From CBDFGN01 sp965247065 (GTDB lineage: Bacteria; Bacteroidota; Bacteroidia; Cytophagales; Cyclobacteriaceae), in the NCBI GenBank assembly GCA_965247065.1, contig CBDFGN010000006.1:2666001-2730000 (forward strand): DNA of 64,000 nucleotides. Direction: 5' to 3'. How positions within the stretch are numbered: position 1 is the stretch's first letter; each line of letters opens with the position of its first letter. The position numbers were made by a program, and so were the translations under genes. Below, one piece after another: positions 44,440 through 52,804 of this stretch. The notes beneath the pieces were generated by a model, which was given only the letters and a program-made list of their open reading frames with translations, was not told the DNA's origin and did not search any database.

Positions 44440-45693
44440 ATGAATTTAAGAAGGGTTGTAGTAACCGGCTTAGGCGCCATTACACCACTTGGAAACACTG
44501 TTAGCGAATACTGGAAGAATCTGTTAGCCGGAGTAAGCGGAGCAGCCCCAATTACCAATTTCGATCCGGAAAAATTTAAGACCAAATTTGCTTGCGAAGT
44601 AAAGAACTTCGATCCCCTGGACTACTTGGATCGTAAGGAGGCTCGTAAAATGGATAATTTTACGCGTTATGCTGTGGTTTCTACATCTGAGGCCTTAGCC
44701 GATAGCGGAGTTGACTTGGATAAATCTGATCGCGACCGAATTGGAGTTATTTGGGGATCCGGAATCGGAGGTCTTAAGACTTTTGAGGACGAGGTCTCGG
44801 GTTTTGCCACCGGCGACGGCACCCCGAGGTATAGCCCATTTTTTATTCCTAAGATGATTGCGGATATATCTGCAGGGCAGATCTCAATGAAGCACGGTTT
44901 ACGGGGACCGAACTTTGCTACCGTCTCGGCCTGCGCCTCCTCGTCAAACGCGTTAATTGATGCGCATACCTATATCCGACTGGGTAAGGCTGATATGATC
45001 GTATCAGGGGGATCGGAGGCAGCTGTGACCGAGGCCGGTGTAGGCGGATTCAATGCCATGAGGGCACTCTCTGAGCGCAACGATTCTCCGGAAACTGCTT
45101 CCAGGCCTTTTGATAAAGAACGGGATGGATTTGTGCTAGGAGAAGGATCTGGAGCTCTAGTTCTTGAAGAACTTGATCACGCCAAGGCCCGTGGAGCTAA
45201 GATATACGCTGAGGTTCTAGGTGGAGGTATGACCGCCGACGCGTATCATATGACTGCCCCACATCCTGAGGGAGTCGGAATCAGACAGGTGATGAAGATT
45301 TGTTTGGAAGATGCTGAGTTGAGGCCAGAGGAAGTGGATTATATTAATGTGCACGGGACCTCCACGCCTATGGGAGATCCGGCTGAGGCCAAGGCCATAG
45401 AAGCTATTTTTGGTGATCAGGCTTACAACTTGAATATCAGCTCAACCAAATCGATGACCGGCCATTTGTTGGGTGCGGCTGGAGCAATTGAAGCTATGGC
45501 GTGCGTTTTGGCAACTAAATATGATCTTATCCCCCCGACAATTAATCATTTCACTGATGACGAGGTCTTTGATCCTCGGCTGAATTTCACCTTTTACAAT
45601 GCACAGCCCCGACCGGTCAACGTAGCTATAAGCAATACTTTTGGATTTGGAGGCCACAACTGCTCCATGGCCTTCCGAAAATATGAAGAGTAG
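44440..45693 (+). CDS. fabF: Beta-ketoacyl-ACP synthase II
   Basis: Condenses malonyl-ACP with acyl-ACP. 417 residues with the active-site Cys165 in TVSACASSSNAL, the first catalytic His in NVHGTSTPMGD and the second in MTGHLLGAAGAIEAM, plus the C-terminal ISNTFGFGGHN loop. The length and motifs identify FabF rather than FabB. Its stop overlaps the GTG start of rnc. Confidence 0.97.
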   Translation: MNLRRVVVTGLGAITPLGNTVSEYWKNLLAGVSGAAPITNFDPEKFKTKFACEVKNFDPLDYLDRKEARKMDNFTRYAVVSTSEALADSGVDLDKSDRDRIGVIWGSGIGGLKTFEDEVSGFATGDGTPRYSPFFIPKMIADISAGQISMKHGLRGPNFATVSACASSSNALIDAHTYIRLGKADMIVSGGSEAAVTEAGVGGFNAMRALSERNDSPETASRPFDKERDGFVLGEGSGALVLEELDHAKARGAKIYAEVLGGGMTADAYHMTAPHPEGVGIRQVMKICLEDAELRPEEVDYINVHGTSTPMGDPAEAKAIEAIFGDQAYNLNISSTKSMTGHLLGAAGAIEAMACVLATKYDLIPPTINHFTDDEVFDPRLNFTFYNAQPRPVNVAISNTFGFGGHNCSMAFRKYEE

Positions 45694-46427
45694 TGCTTGC
45701 CCGGATTGCTTCATTCTTCAGAAGACACACTCCAGAAGAAAAGAAGCTGATAGAATCCGTAGCCAGGATCGTGGGATCAAAGCCTTTTAATTTATCACCC
45801 TATAGCCTGGCCATGCAGCACAGTTCCATTGCCAAGACCACCAGCCAAGGAGTAAAAATGTCCAACGAAAGGCTGGAATTTTTAGGAGACTCAATCCTGG
45901 ATGCGGTTGTGGCCGAGTTGTTGTTTCAAAAATTTCCATTAAAAGACGAGGGCTTCCTGACCGAAATACGATCACGCATCGTAAACCGTGAGGCTCTGAA
46001 CCGGGTAGCCAACCGAATCGGGGTCAACACGTTGATCCAATTCGACGCCAAGAAGAAGACCGCCGTCTCGCATAAGTCTCTTTATGGTGATGCCTTAGAG
46101 GCACTGGTAGGCGCGGTGTATCTTGACCAGGGATTCGTGAATTGTAAGCGGTTCATACTTCGCAAGCTGATATTCCCTCATTATGAACTAGATGAATTGG
46201 TCAAAGAAAACCCCAATTTTAAAAGCATGATTATAGAATGGGGTCAGAAGCTGAACGTTGACGTCAGATTCGACATAATCGACATCAAGGAGGAAAAAAC
46301 TTTCAAGGAATTTACCGCCCAAGTTTGGATCGATAACGTACCCAGAGAAAAGGGTATTGGGCTGAGTAAAAAGAAGGCCGAACAACAGGCTGCTGAAAGA
46401 ACCTGGGAAATACTAAGCACCGATTAG
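45693..46427 (+). CDS. rnc: Ribonuclease III
   Basis: Double-strand-specific endoribonuclease that processes rRNA and mRNA. 244 residues from a GTG overlapping the fabF stop (TAGTG). The signature NERLEFLGDSILDAVVAE and the second acidic site YGDALEALVGAVYLD are present, followed by a dsRNA-binding domain ending GLSKKKAEQQAAERTWEIL. The translational overlap supports the unusual start. Confidence 0.95.
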   Translation: MLARIASFFRRHTPEEKKLIESVARIVGSKPFNLSPYSLAMQHSSIAKTTSQGVKMSNERLEFLGDSILDAVVAELLFQKFPLKDEGFLTEIRSRIVNREALNRVANRIGVNTLIQFDAKKKTAVSHKSLYGDALEALVGAVYLDQGFVNCKRFILRKLIFPHYELDELVKENPNFKSMIIEWGQKLNVDVRFDIIDIKEEKTFKEFTAQVWIDNVPREKGIGLSKKKAEQQAAERTWEILSTD

Positions 46428-46437
46428 ACCTAATTCT

Positions 46438-48291
46438 ATGCCGAGAATAATTGCCGGAGCAACGCTCAATCAAACCCCACTGGATTGGACCGGTAATGCC
46501 GAGAACATTAAAAACGCTGTCTTGGAAGCTCGAAATGCCGGGGTAAGGATCCTGGGTCTACCGGAACTCTGCATCACAGGATACGGCTGTGAAGATTTGT
46601 TCCTGAGTGAATGGCTGCCAGCAAAGGCTCTCTCCCAGCTTCTTCAACTGGTCGAGATTTGCCAAGACATTACCGTTACGATGGGGCTTCCACTGAGACA
46701 TAAGGGCAGGCTCTATAATTGTACGTGCGTTATCAGAGATCGGGAGGTTCTGGGTTTTACTGCCAAGCAATCCCTGGCTCTTGACGGCGTGCACTATGAG
46801 CCCCGCTGGTTTGAGCCCTGGCCTCAGAATAAAATCGTCCAAATCAATATCGCTGGCAAGCAGATCCCGCTAGGCGACGTTACCTACGAGGTGGAGGGGT
46901 TCAACTTAGGCATCGAAATATGCGAAGATGCCTGGCGAGGCATCAAGCGCCCGGCTTCAAGGCTGTACGAACGAGGAATTAATCTGATATTGAATCCAAG
47001 CGCTAGTCATTTTGCATTTGGCAAAACCAGACTCCGTGAGAATTTGGTGATTGGCAGTTCCAGCGAATTCAAGTGCGTCTACCTGTATACCAACTTACTC
47101 GGAAACGAGGCTGGCAGAATGATCTTTGATGGAGAGATTTTGATCGCTAGCCACGGGCAACTACTTGGCCGAAACGAAATACTTTCGTTTGAGGATTGGA
47201 GGCTTGTAAGTGTCGATCTCGATTCTGCATCCCCGATGATCCCTTATGACTTTGATAAAAAAAAGGAGTTCACCAGGGCCGTTTCATTGGGCCTCTTTGA
47301 TTATTTAAGAAAAAGTAAAGCCAAGGGATTTGTATTATCATTGAGTGGTGGGGCGGACTCATCAGCCTGCGCGGTGTTGGTTACCCAAATGGTTTGGGCG
47401 GGCATAGAGCAACTCGGATTAGAAAGTTTTTTGACCAAAATAGGATTGCCCAATTTAAGAGAGAAAATGCCGAACGATGAACCGTTGGGATTGGAAAAAT
47501 TCCTGGTTGGAGAATTGCTTCATTGTGTTTATCAGTCGAGCCAGAATTCGAGTGGCGAAACACTCGAATCGGCTAAAGAGTTATGTGCCAGTTTGGGCGC
47601 TAAATTCAGCTGCTGGAATATTGATGGTGAAGTGGAATCTTCGGTGCTGAAATTGGAGAAGGTACTGGGCCGCGAATTGGACTGGGATAAGGACGATGTT
47701 GCCCTTCAAAATATTCAGGCTCGAGTTAGATCTCCCCACATATGGATGCTCGCTAACCTAAAAGGTTCCTTGCTGGTGGCAACTTCCAACCGAAGTGAAG
47801 GGGACACAGGATACGCCACAATGGATGGCGATACCAGCGGCTCCATTTCGCCAATTGCCGGAGTAGACAAACAATTTGTTCGGGAATGGCTGGTATGGGC
47901 GGAATTGGAGCTGGGTTTTTCCAGCCTTACCAAAGTCAACAAACTAACACCCTCCGCCGAGTTGAGACCCCAGGCCAGTCAGCAAACCGATGAAACAGAT
48001 CTGATGCCATACGATATTTTAGTAGAAATCGAGCGGTTGGCGATTCGAGATCATCTTTCGCCCATCGAAACCTATTCTGAATTGCTGAAACGGGGTACCG
48101 ATGATGCGCCGGAACTGAAACGCCAGGTTGCAAAATTCTTCACGCTTTGGTCCCGGAGCCAATGGAAAAGGGAGCGGTTGGCACCCGCATTCCATCTGGA
48201 TGACTTCAATATTGATCCAAAGACTTGGTGCCGTTTCCCTATCCTGTCGGCCGGTTTTAAGGAGGAACTGGAGGAGTTGGAGAAGCTGTAA
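46438..48291 (+). CDS. nadE: Glutamine-dependent NAD+ synthetase
   Basis: Converts nicotinic acid adenine dinucleotide to NAD+ with glutamine as amide donor. 617 residues: an N-terminal nitrilase-like amidase (LPELCITGYGCEDLF, Lys in FTAKQSLALDGVHYEPRWF, Cys in GIEICEDAWRG) and a C-terminal synthetase with PP-loop LSLSGGADSSACAVL and ATSNRSEGDTGYATMDGD. Both active sites look complete. It follows rnc by ten bases. Confidence 0.96.
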   Translation: MPRIIAGATLNQTPLDWTGNAENIKNAVLEARNAGVRILGLPELCITGYGCEDLFLSEWLPAKALSQLLQLVEICQDITVTMGLPLRHKGRLYNCTCVIRDREVLGFTAKQSLALDGVHYEPRWFEPWPQNKIVQINIAGKQIPLGDVTYEVEGFNLGIEICEDAWRGIKRPASRLYERGINLILNPSASHFAFGKTRLRENLVIGSSSEFKCVYLYTNLLGNEAGRMIFDGEILIASHGQLLGRNEILSFEDWRLVSVDLDSASPMIPYDFDKKKEFTRAVSLGLFDYLRKSKAKGFVLSLSGGADSSACAVLVTQMVWAGIEQLGLESFLTKIGLPNLREKMPNDEPLGLEKFLVGELLHCVYQSSQNSSGETLESAKELCASLGAKFSCWNIDGEVESSVLKLEKVLGRELDWDKDDVALQNIQARVRSPHIWMLANLKGSLLVATSNRSEGDTGYATMDGDTSGSISPIAGVDKQFVREWLVWAELELGFSSLTKVNKLTPSAELRPQASQQTDETDLMPYDILVEIERLAIRDHLSPIETYSELLKRGTDDAPELKRQVAKFFTLWSRSQWKRERLAPAFHLDDFNIDPKTWCRFPILSAGFKEELEELEKL

Positions 48292-48344
48292 AAGAAATGA
48301 CCATCTCACATTTTCGTAATATATTTGCCGAAAGTCGCTGATCA

Positions 48345-49439
48345 ATGGGCCTGCTGTACTATATAGTTTGGGATCCCGATCCCAGTATTTTTAAAATTGG
48401 CATTTTCACATTACGCTGGTATGGTCTGTTGTTTGCCCTGGGTTTCTTGATTAGCCAGCAGGTCCTGTTTCACATTTTCAAGAAGGAGGGAAAGAACGAA
48501 AAGGAGGTAGAGGTCCTCACAGTTTATATGATCGTTGCAACTATTATTGGAGCCCGACTAGGTCATGTCTTGTTCTATGAGCCCGCACGATATATAGCAA
48601 GTCCCGTCGAGATCATTAAAGTGTGGGAGGGCGGCCTGGCTAGTCATGGCGCTGCGATCGGGATCCTACTAGCCCTTTACGTTTACGCGAGAAGGAGCAA
48701 TTCTAGTTATTTGGCAGTAGTAGACCGTATTGTAATCGTAGTAGCCCTTACCGGTTCACTAATCCGATTTGGAAATTTCATGAATTCTGAAATTGTTGGC
48801 TTACCGACCGAAAGCGACTACGGTGTGATATTCGCGCGTGCTCCGGAACGGGTAATGACTCAGGGTAGCCTCGGCATCCGAAGTGTCAATGCCAGTAAGG
48901 ATCCTGACACGCAGCCAATCAAGAATTTCAAACCGATAAAATTTCAAATTGAGTTTGAGAACAAAGGCTACAACGAAGAAAACCTGCACAATTATCTGGA
49001 CAACAACATAAAACAGGTCTTTACCCGATACGAATTTGTCTCAGAACATATATACGAGCCTGAGGATCGAGATTTGGATTTTACCTTGAAAGACACAGGC
49101 GATGGCTTCGTGGCCTATGTAAGAACATTTGGTATTCCCCGTCATCCAGCTCAGTTATATGAATCACTCTCCTGCATTCTTATATTCCTGTTACTATTTT
49201 ATATATGGAGCCGTAGGAAAGATAAAACACCGGAAGGGCTTGTGCTCGGCCTTTTCTTGATAACAATTTTCGGGCTCCGGTTCTTCTATGAGTTTGTCAA
49301 AGAAAACCAAGTGGATTTTGAAGATGCCATGACCTTGAATATGGGTCAGATTCTGAGCATACCGCTGGTCCTAATTGGAGTGGGTCTGGTCATAAGGGTT
49401 TTGACAATGGGCAAGGCAGTTCAGGGCACTGGATCGTAA
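48345..49439 (+). CDS. lgt: Prolipoprotein diacylglyceryl transferase with internal extension
   Basis: Transfers diacylglyceryl to the lipobox Cys. 364 residues, longer than the usual 260-290. Standard motifs are LRWYGLLFALGF, IIGARLGHVLFYEP, WEGGLASHGAAIGI and the Lgt signature RFGNFMNSEIVG. The segment from about 165 to 260 is an extra soluble insertion between helices, containing a charged region (IKFQIEFENKGYNEENLHNYL is 21 long, so only its position is given: about 202-222). The C-terminal motifs PRHPAQLYE and FGLRFFYEFVKE are intact. Confidence 0.94.
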   Translation: MGLLYYIVWDPDPSIFKIGIFTLRWYGLLFALGFLISQQVLFHIFKKEGKNEKEVEVLTVYMIVATIIGARLGHVLFYEPARYIASPVEIIKVWEGGLASHGAAIGILLALYVYARRSNSSYLAVVDRIVIVVALTGSLIRFGNFMNSEIVGLPTESDYGVIFARAPERVMTQGSLGIRSVNASKDPDTQPIKNFKPIKFQIEFENKGYNEENLHNYLDNNIKQVFTRYEFVSEHIYEPEDRDLDFTLKDTGDGFVAYVRTFGIPRHPAQLYESLSCILIFLLLFYIWSRRKDKTPEGLVLGLFLITIFGLRFFYEFVKENQVDFEDAMTLNMGQILSIPLVLIGVGLVIRVLTMGKAVQGTGS

Positions 49440-49639
49440 CCGTCCCTGCCCCAAGGATGGCATTTGGATATTCTTTTGGCCCCTAGCCAAAATCCCCTAG
49501 TGCCATATTTCAGGATAGCCTGTTTGGTGTATTCGGAACAAGTCGGTGTGAACCGGCAACTTGATGGAAAAAGGGGGGATATCGTATACTGATAGAGCAG
49601 GATTGGAAGGACGAAAAATTTTCTCAATATCCTTATCAT
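49421..49639 (-). CDS. yidD: YidD membrane protein insertion efficiency factor
   Basis: A 72-residue YidD protein: YQYTISPLFPSSCRFTPTCSEYT with its three conserved cysteines, ALKYGTRGFWLGAKRISKCHPWGRDGYDPVP. It assists the YidC insertase at the inner membrane. Normally it lies near rnpA and yidC; here it is isolated and overlaps the convergent lgt 3' end by 19 bases. Confidence 0.93.
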   Translation of the reverse strand: MIRILRKFFVLPILLYQYTISPLFPSSCRFTPTCSEYTKQAILKYGTRGFWLGAKRISKCHPWGRDGYDPVP

Positions 49640-49799
49640 GGCTTGGCGCTCATAAAGGTATAGTTTTTGCTCTTAGCCACAGGGATTTCGCAAAGGGTAA
49701 GTTTCCGGGCGATGATCCTAGGTTTGGTCCTTCATTTTGCCAGCTTACGCTTGATTTTGTGTTTTTTCCCGCTCGGAATTCCTTACCGAATCAAACATA

Positions 49800-51284
49800 T
49801 TGAAATCGAGGCCTAAAATATTATTGTTTGCCTTAATCGGCATCTCTTTCTCGGTTAACAGCCTTGCCAAGCTAACGGAGGATCCATTAAAACCGAAGGA
49901 TTCCCTTGCTGTTAGGTTGCACATTGCCCCTAGCCATGAAATCCGGATTGATCGTATCAATCTGGTAGGAAACAAAAAGACCCGGGACCAGATCATACTT
50001 AGGGAGTTATTAGTAAGACAGGGCCAGACAATGCCTAAAAGAGATCTGGACTCTCTGTTAGCCATTTCGGCTAACAATATTAAAAACACCAGACTTTTCG
50101 TAGATGTTGAGACCAAATCGGTTCCACTGACCCCCGATGAGGTTGAGGTCGTGGTTCTAGTCAAAGAACGTTGGTATTTCTACCCAATCCCTATTTTCAC
50201 CCTGGCAGACCGAAATTTCAATGAATGGTGGACCAATCAAAATCGAGATCTAAGCCGTGTGAATTACGGAATAAAACTTCTGCACTTAAACTTCCGGGGT
50301 CGCAAGGAAATTCTTCGGGTTACCGCCCAATTTGGTTTTACTCGTAAACTGCAGCTTATCTACCAGATCCCGTATATAGACAGAAAGCAGAAAAACGGCC
50401 TCTCCTTTAATATTTCCTTTCGGGATAACAAGAATATAGCGTACCAATCGCTTGACCACAGGCAAATATTCATAGACTCTGACAAGGACCTGGAATCTCC
50501 CAAGCAAAACCTCAGGGAGTCGCTGCGGACTGCAATCACTTTTGGTCACAGGGAGTCCACTTATAACTATCATTTTTGGTCTCTACAATACAGCAATACC
50601 ATGATTGCTGATACCATCGCTTCGATCAACCCTAACTATTTCCTGGATGGGCGCAGCCAAATGCAATACTTGGGTGCCAGCTACTTGTTCAAACGGGATT
50701 TTAGGGATATAAGGGTATATCCTCTGACCGGGTTCCTCATAGAATTCAAGCTCAGTAAGATTGGATTAGGCGTATTTGACGATATCGATCAGTGGGAATT
50801 CAAGCCCTGGGCGGCCAAATTCTTTGACCTCAAGAACGGGTTTTACTTCTCAACAATGGGGAAGCTTAAATTAAGTACCCCGGAGAGGCAGCCTTATGCG
50901 TTGAACTGGGGTATTGGGTACCGGCCCGATTTCATCAGGGGTTACGAATTGAATGTAACAGAGGGCCAGAACTTTTTTTATACCAAAAATGTACTCAAAA
51001 AGAGGATCCTTAAGATCAAACAAAATTTGGACGGTATCATACCCTTCGAACAATTTTCTACCTTCCCGCTTGAAATTTATTTGAAAACGCATTTCGATGC
51101 TGGATACGTGCGGAATAACCTACCTGACTTACTGAATGATCGATTGGTTAATACCGTTATTTACGGTGGAGGAGTGGGACTTGACTTTGTCACATTCTAT
51201 GACTTCGTAGTCCGGACTGAATACTCATTCAACAGCCAGGGTGAAGCAGCTTTTTTCCTGAACTTCAAACACGAATTTAGGTAA
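49800..51284 (+). CDS. Omp85-like outer-membrane protein with POTRA domain
   Basis: A 494-residue exported protein from a TTG start. After a signal peptide, one POTRA-like domain is seen (IRIDRINLVGNKKTRDQIILREL to about 125). The remaining 365 residues alternate in short aromatic strands and include FIRGYELNV, resembling the RGY loop of Omp85 barrels, and a C-terminal ending in Phe-Arg (FKHEFR). It may insert or transport proteins, or be a surface lipoprotein exporter; exact role unknown. It diverges from yidD by 160 bases. Confidence 0.83.
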   Translation: MKSRPKILLFALIGISFSVNSLAKLTEDPLKPKDSLAVRLHIAPSHEIRIDRINLVGNKKTRDQIILRELLVRQGQTMPKRDLDSLLAISANNIKNTRLFVDVETKSVPLTPDEVEVVVLVKERWYFYPIPIFTLADRNFNEWWTNQNRDLSRVNYGIKLLHLNFRGRKEILRVTAQFGFTRKLQLIYQIPYIDRKQKNGLSFNISFRDNKNIAYQSLDHRQIFIDSDKDLESPKQNLRESLRTAITFGHRESTYNYHFWSLQYSNTMIADTIASINPNYFLDGRSQMQYLGASYLFKRDFRDIRVYPLTGFLIEFKLSKIGLGVFDDIDQWEFKPWAAKFFDLKNGFYFSTMGKLKLSTPERQPYALNWGIGYRPDFIRGYELNVTEGQNFFYTKNVLKKRILKIKQNLDGIIPFEQFSTFPLEIYLKTHFDAGYVRNNLPDLLNDRLVNTVIYGGGVGLDFVTFYDFVVRTEYSFNSQGEAAFFLNFKHEFR

Positions 51285-51935
51285 TCAGTATTCGATTGGA
51301 CGTCTCTTCCCTTTCTTGTTGACATAATACCATTTCCCCACCCTTTCTCCATTCTCATAACTTCCTATGAACTCAAGTTGCCCCTGCTCATTGAAGAACT
51401 GCCACTCACCGGTTTCAAGGCCGTACTTAAATTGGCCTTTCTGAAGCATCACCCCGTGTTCATTGTAATGAACCCAGTCTCCCTCGGGCAATCCGTTTCT
51501 ATACAGCATCTTTCTCTTTAACTGCCCATTTTCATAGAAGAAAATCCAGATTCCGGTATATAGGCTATTCCGGTACCTGCCAGCCTTTTCCAACTGCCCA
51601 TTTTCATAGTAATAATAAGCCGAATCCTGCTGCAGCCCGTTGATCCATCTTTCGGAGGCGATCAACTTTCCCTGGAAGCCATAATACTTAGCTGTGCCGT
51701 CGAGCAACCCTTTCTGGTAGGTCTCCTCAGAATTGAGGTTTCCATTTGGATAGTAAGAAATCCATTTCCCTTGCTTTTGTCCGTTTACCATCTGCCCATT
51801 AGCCTTTAGAGTACCGTCAGGGTAAAGAATCTCGTTTGGCTGAGCCCGGGCCAGCGACGCAATCACGCTTAGCAAGAGTAACAATTTCCTTATCAATGCA
51901 ATTAACCAATACTTACTCTTTTCCAAGATAGGCAT
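51285..51935 (-). CDS. Secreted MORN/YwqK-repeat protein
   Basis: About 216 residues from the ATG at 51935; an earlier start at 51971 adds twelve. A signal peptide (LIALIRKLLLLLSVIASLARAQ region, 22 residues) is followed by about seven repeats of the pattern GxWxxYYxNGxLxxExxYxNG, for example GKWISYYPNGNLNSEE, GIWIFFYENGQL, GDWVHYNEHGVM, GEWQFFNEQGQL. These are MORN-like toxin-antitoxin YwqK repeats common in Bacteroidota exported proteins. Function unknown. Its start shares bases with the divergent barrel gene. Confidence 0.85.
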   Translation of the reverse strand: MPILEKSKYWLIALIRKLLLLLSVIASLARAQPNEILYPDGTLKANGQMVNGQKQGKWISYYPNGNLNSEETYQKGLLDGTAKYYGFQGKLIASERWINGLQQDSAYYYYENGQLEKAGRYRNSLYTGIWIFFYENGQLKRKMLYRNGLPEGDWVHYNEHGVMLQKGQFKYGLETGEWQFFNEQGQLEFIGSYENGERVGKWYYVNKKGKRRPIEY

Positions 51936-52804
51936 TGAGCTCAAATTATACTTGCAGATATCATTACACAATTCAGGCCAATACCAATTCGGTCGTTCTG
52001 GTCATTTGCTTTATGACCCAATTTGCAAACGGCCAGAGCCTAAATTCAGGAACTGGGGCTCGATCGACCGGAATGGGCGATGCATCAACTACCGTTGCAG
52101 ATCCTTATGCGGTAGGCAACAACGTTGGTGGATTGGGCCGACTAGACCAGTTTTTTATTTACGCCAGTTACGAAATCCGTTATAACCTGATTGAGATTTC
52201 ACGCCAGGCTGCTGGAATCATCATTCCGCTTCGGCTGGGTAATATTGCCTTTGATCTGAATCGACTGGGGGGAGGATCCTACAAGGAACAAAGTGCCGGC
52301 CTATCCTATTCCAACCAATTTGGATTGGCCAGCCTTGGGTTGAAAATGAACTACTACCAAATGTTGATTGAGGGTCTCTCAACCAGATCAGCCTTGGTAT
52401 TTGAATTTGGGGGGATCGCGGAAATAACCCCCCAATTGCTTTTTGGTGCCCACATCCACAATCTGAGCCAGTCCGGGTTTTTGCAAAGAGAGACTGGAGC
52501 ACTCCCCACGGTTATAAAGGCAGGCTTATCGTACCGGCCATCAAAAAAATTCATGGTCAACCTGGAATTGATGAAAGACATCGACTTTGACCCGATTTTA
52601 CGACTGGGACTCGAGTATCGGGTATTCAATTTTCTCCAGCTACGGACTGGCATTAATGACCAACCCTTCCAAGCCTATGCCGGTTTGGGCTTCAGCCAAA
52701 GCCGGTTAAGTATCGATTATTCCTTTGCCCAGCACGGCCACTTAGGAGGATCATCTCAAATCTCGCTGTCCTACCGTTCGTCGAAAAACAAGGATGAAAA
52801 ATAG
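51935..52804 (+). CDS. PorV/UPF0164-like outer-membrane barrel protein
   Basis: About 289 residues. The mature part starts at QSLNSGTGARSTGMGDASTTVADPYAVGNNVGGLG, positions about 33-66, the opening of PorV/PorQ and UPF0164 barrel proteins. Aromatic beta strands continue to a C-terminal LSYRSSKNK. The TTG start at 51935 is uncertain. Signal-peptide hydrophobic residues (VVLVICFMTQFANGQ) are about 20-34. PorV-type proteins act in T9SS cargo shuttling. It overlaps the next gene by 11 bases. Confidence 0.78.
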   Translation: MSSNYTCRYHYTIQANTNSVVLVICFMTQFANGQSLNSGTGARSTGMGDASTTVADPYAVGNNVGGLGRLDQFFIYASYEIRYNLIEISRQAAGIIIPLRLGNIAFDLNRLGGGSYKEQSAGLSYSNQFGLASLGLKMNYYQMLIEGLSTRSALVFEFGGIAEITPQLLFGAHIHNLSQSGFLQRETGALPTVIKAGLSYRPSKKFMVNLELMKDIDFDPILRLGLEYRVFNFLQLRTGINDQPFQAYAGLGFSQSRLSIDYSFAQHGHLGGSSQISLSYRSSKNKDEK

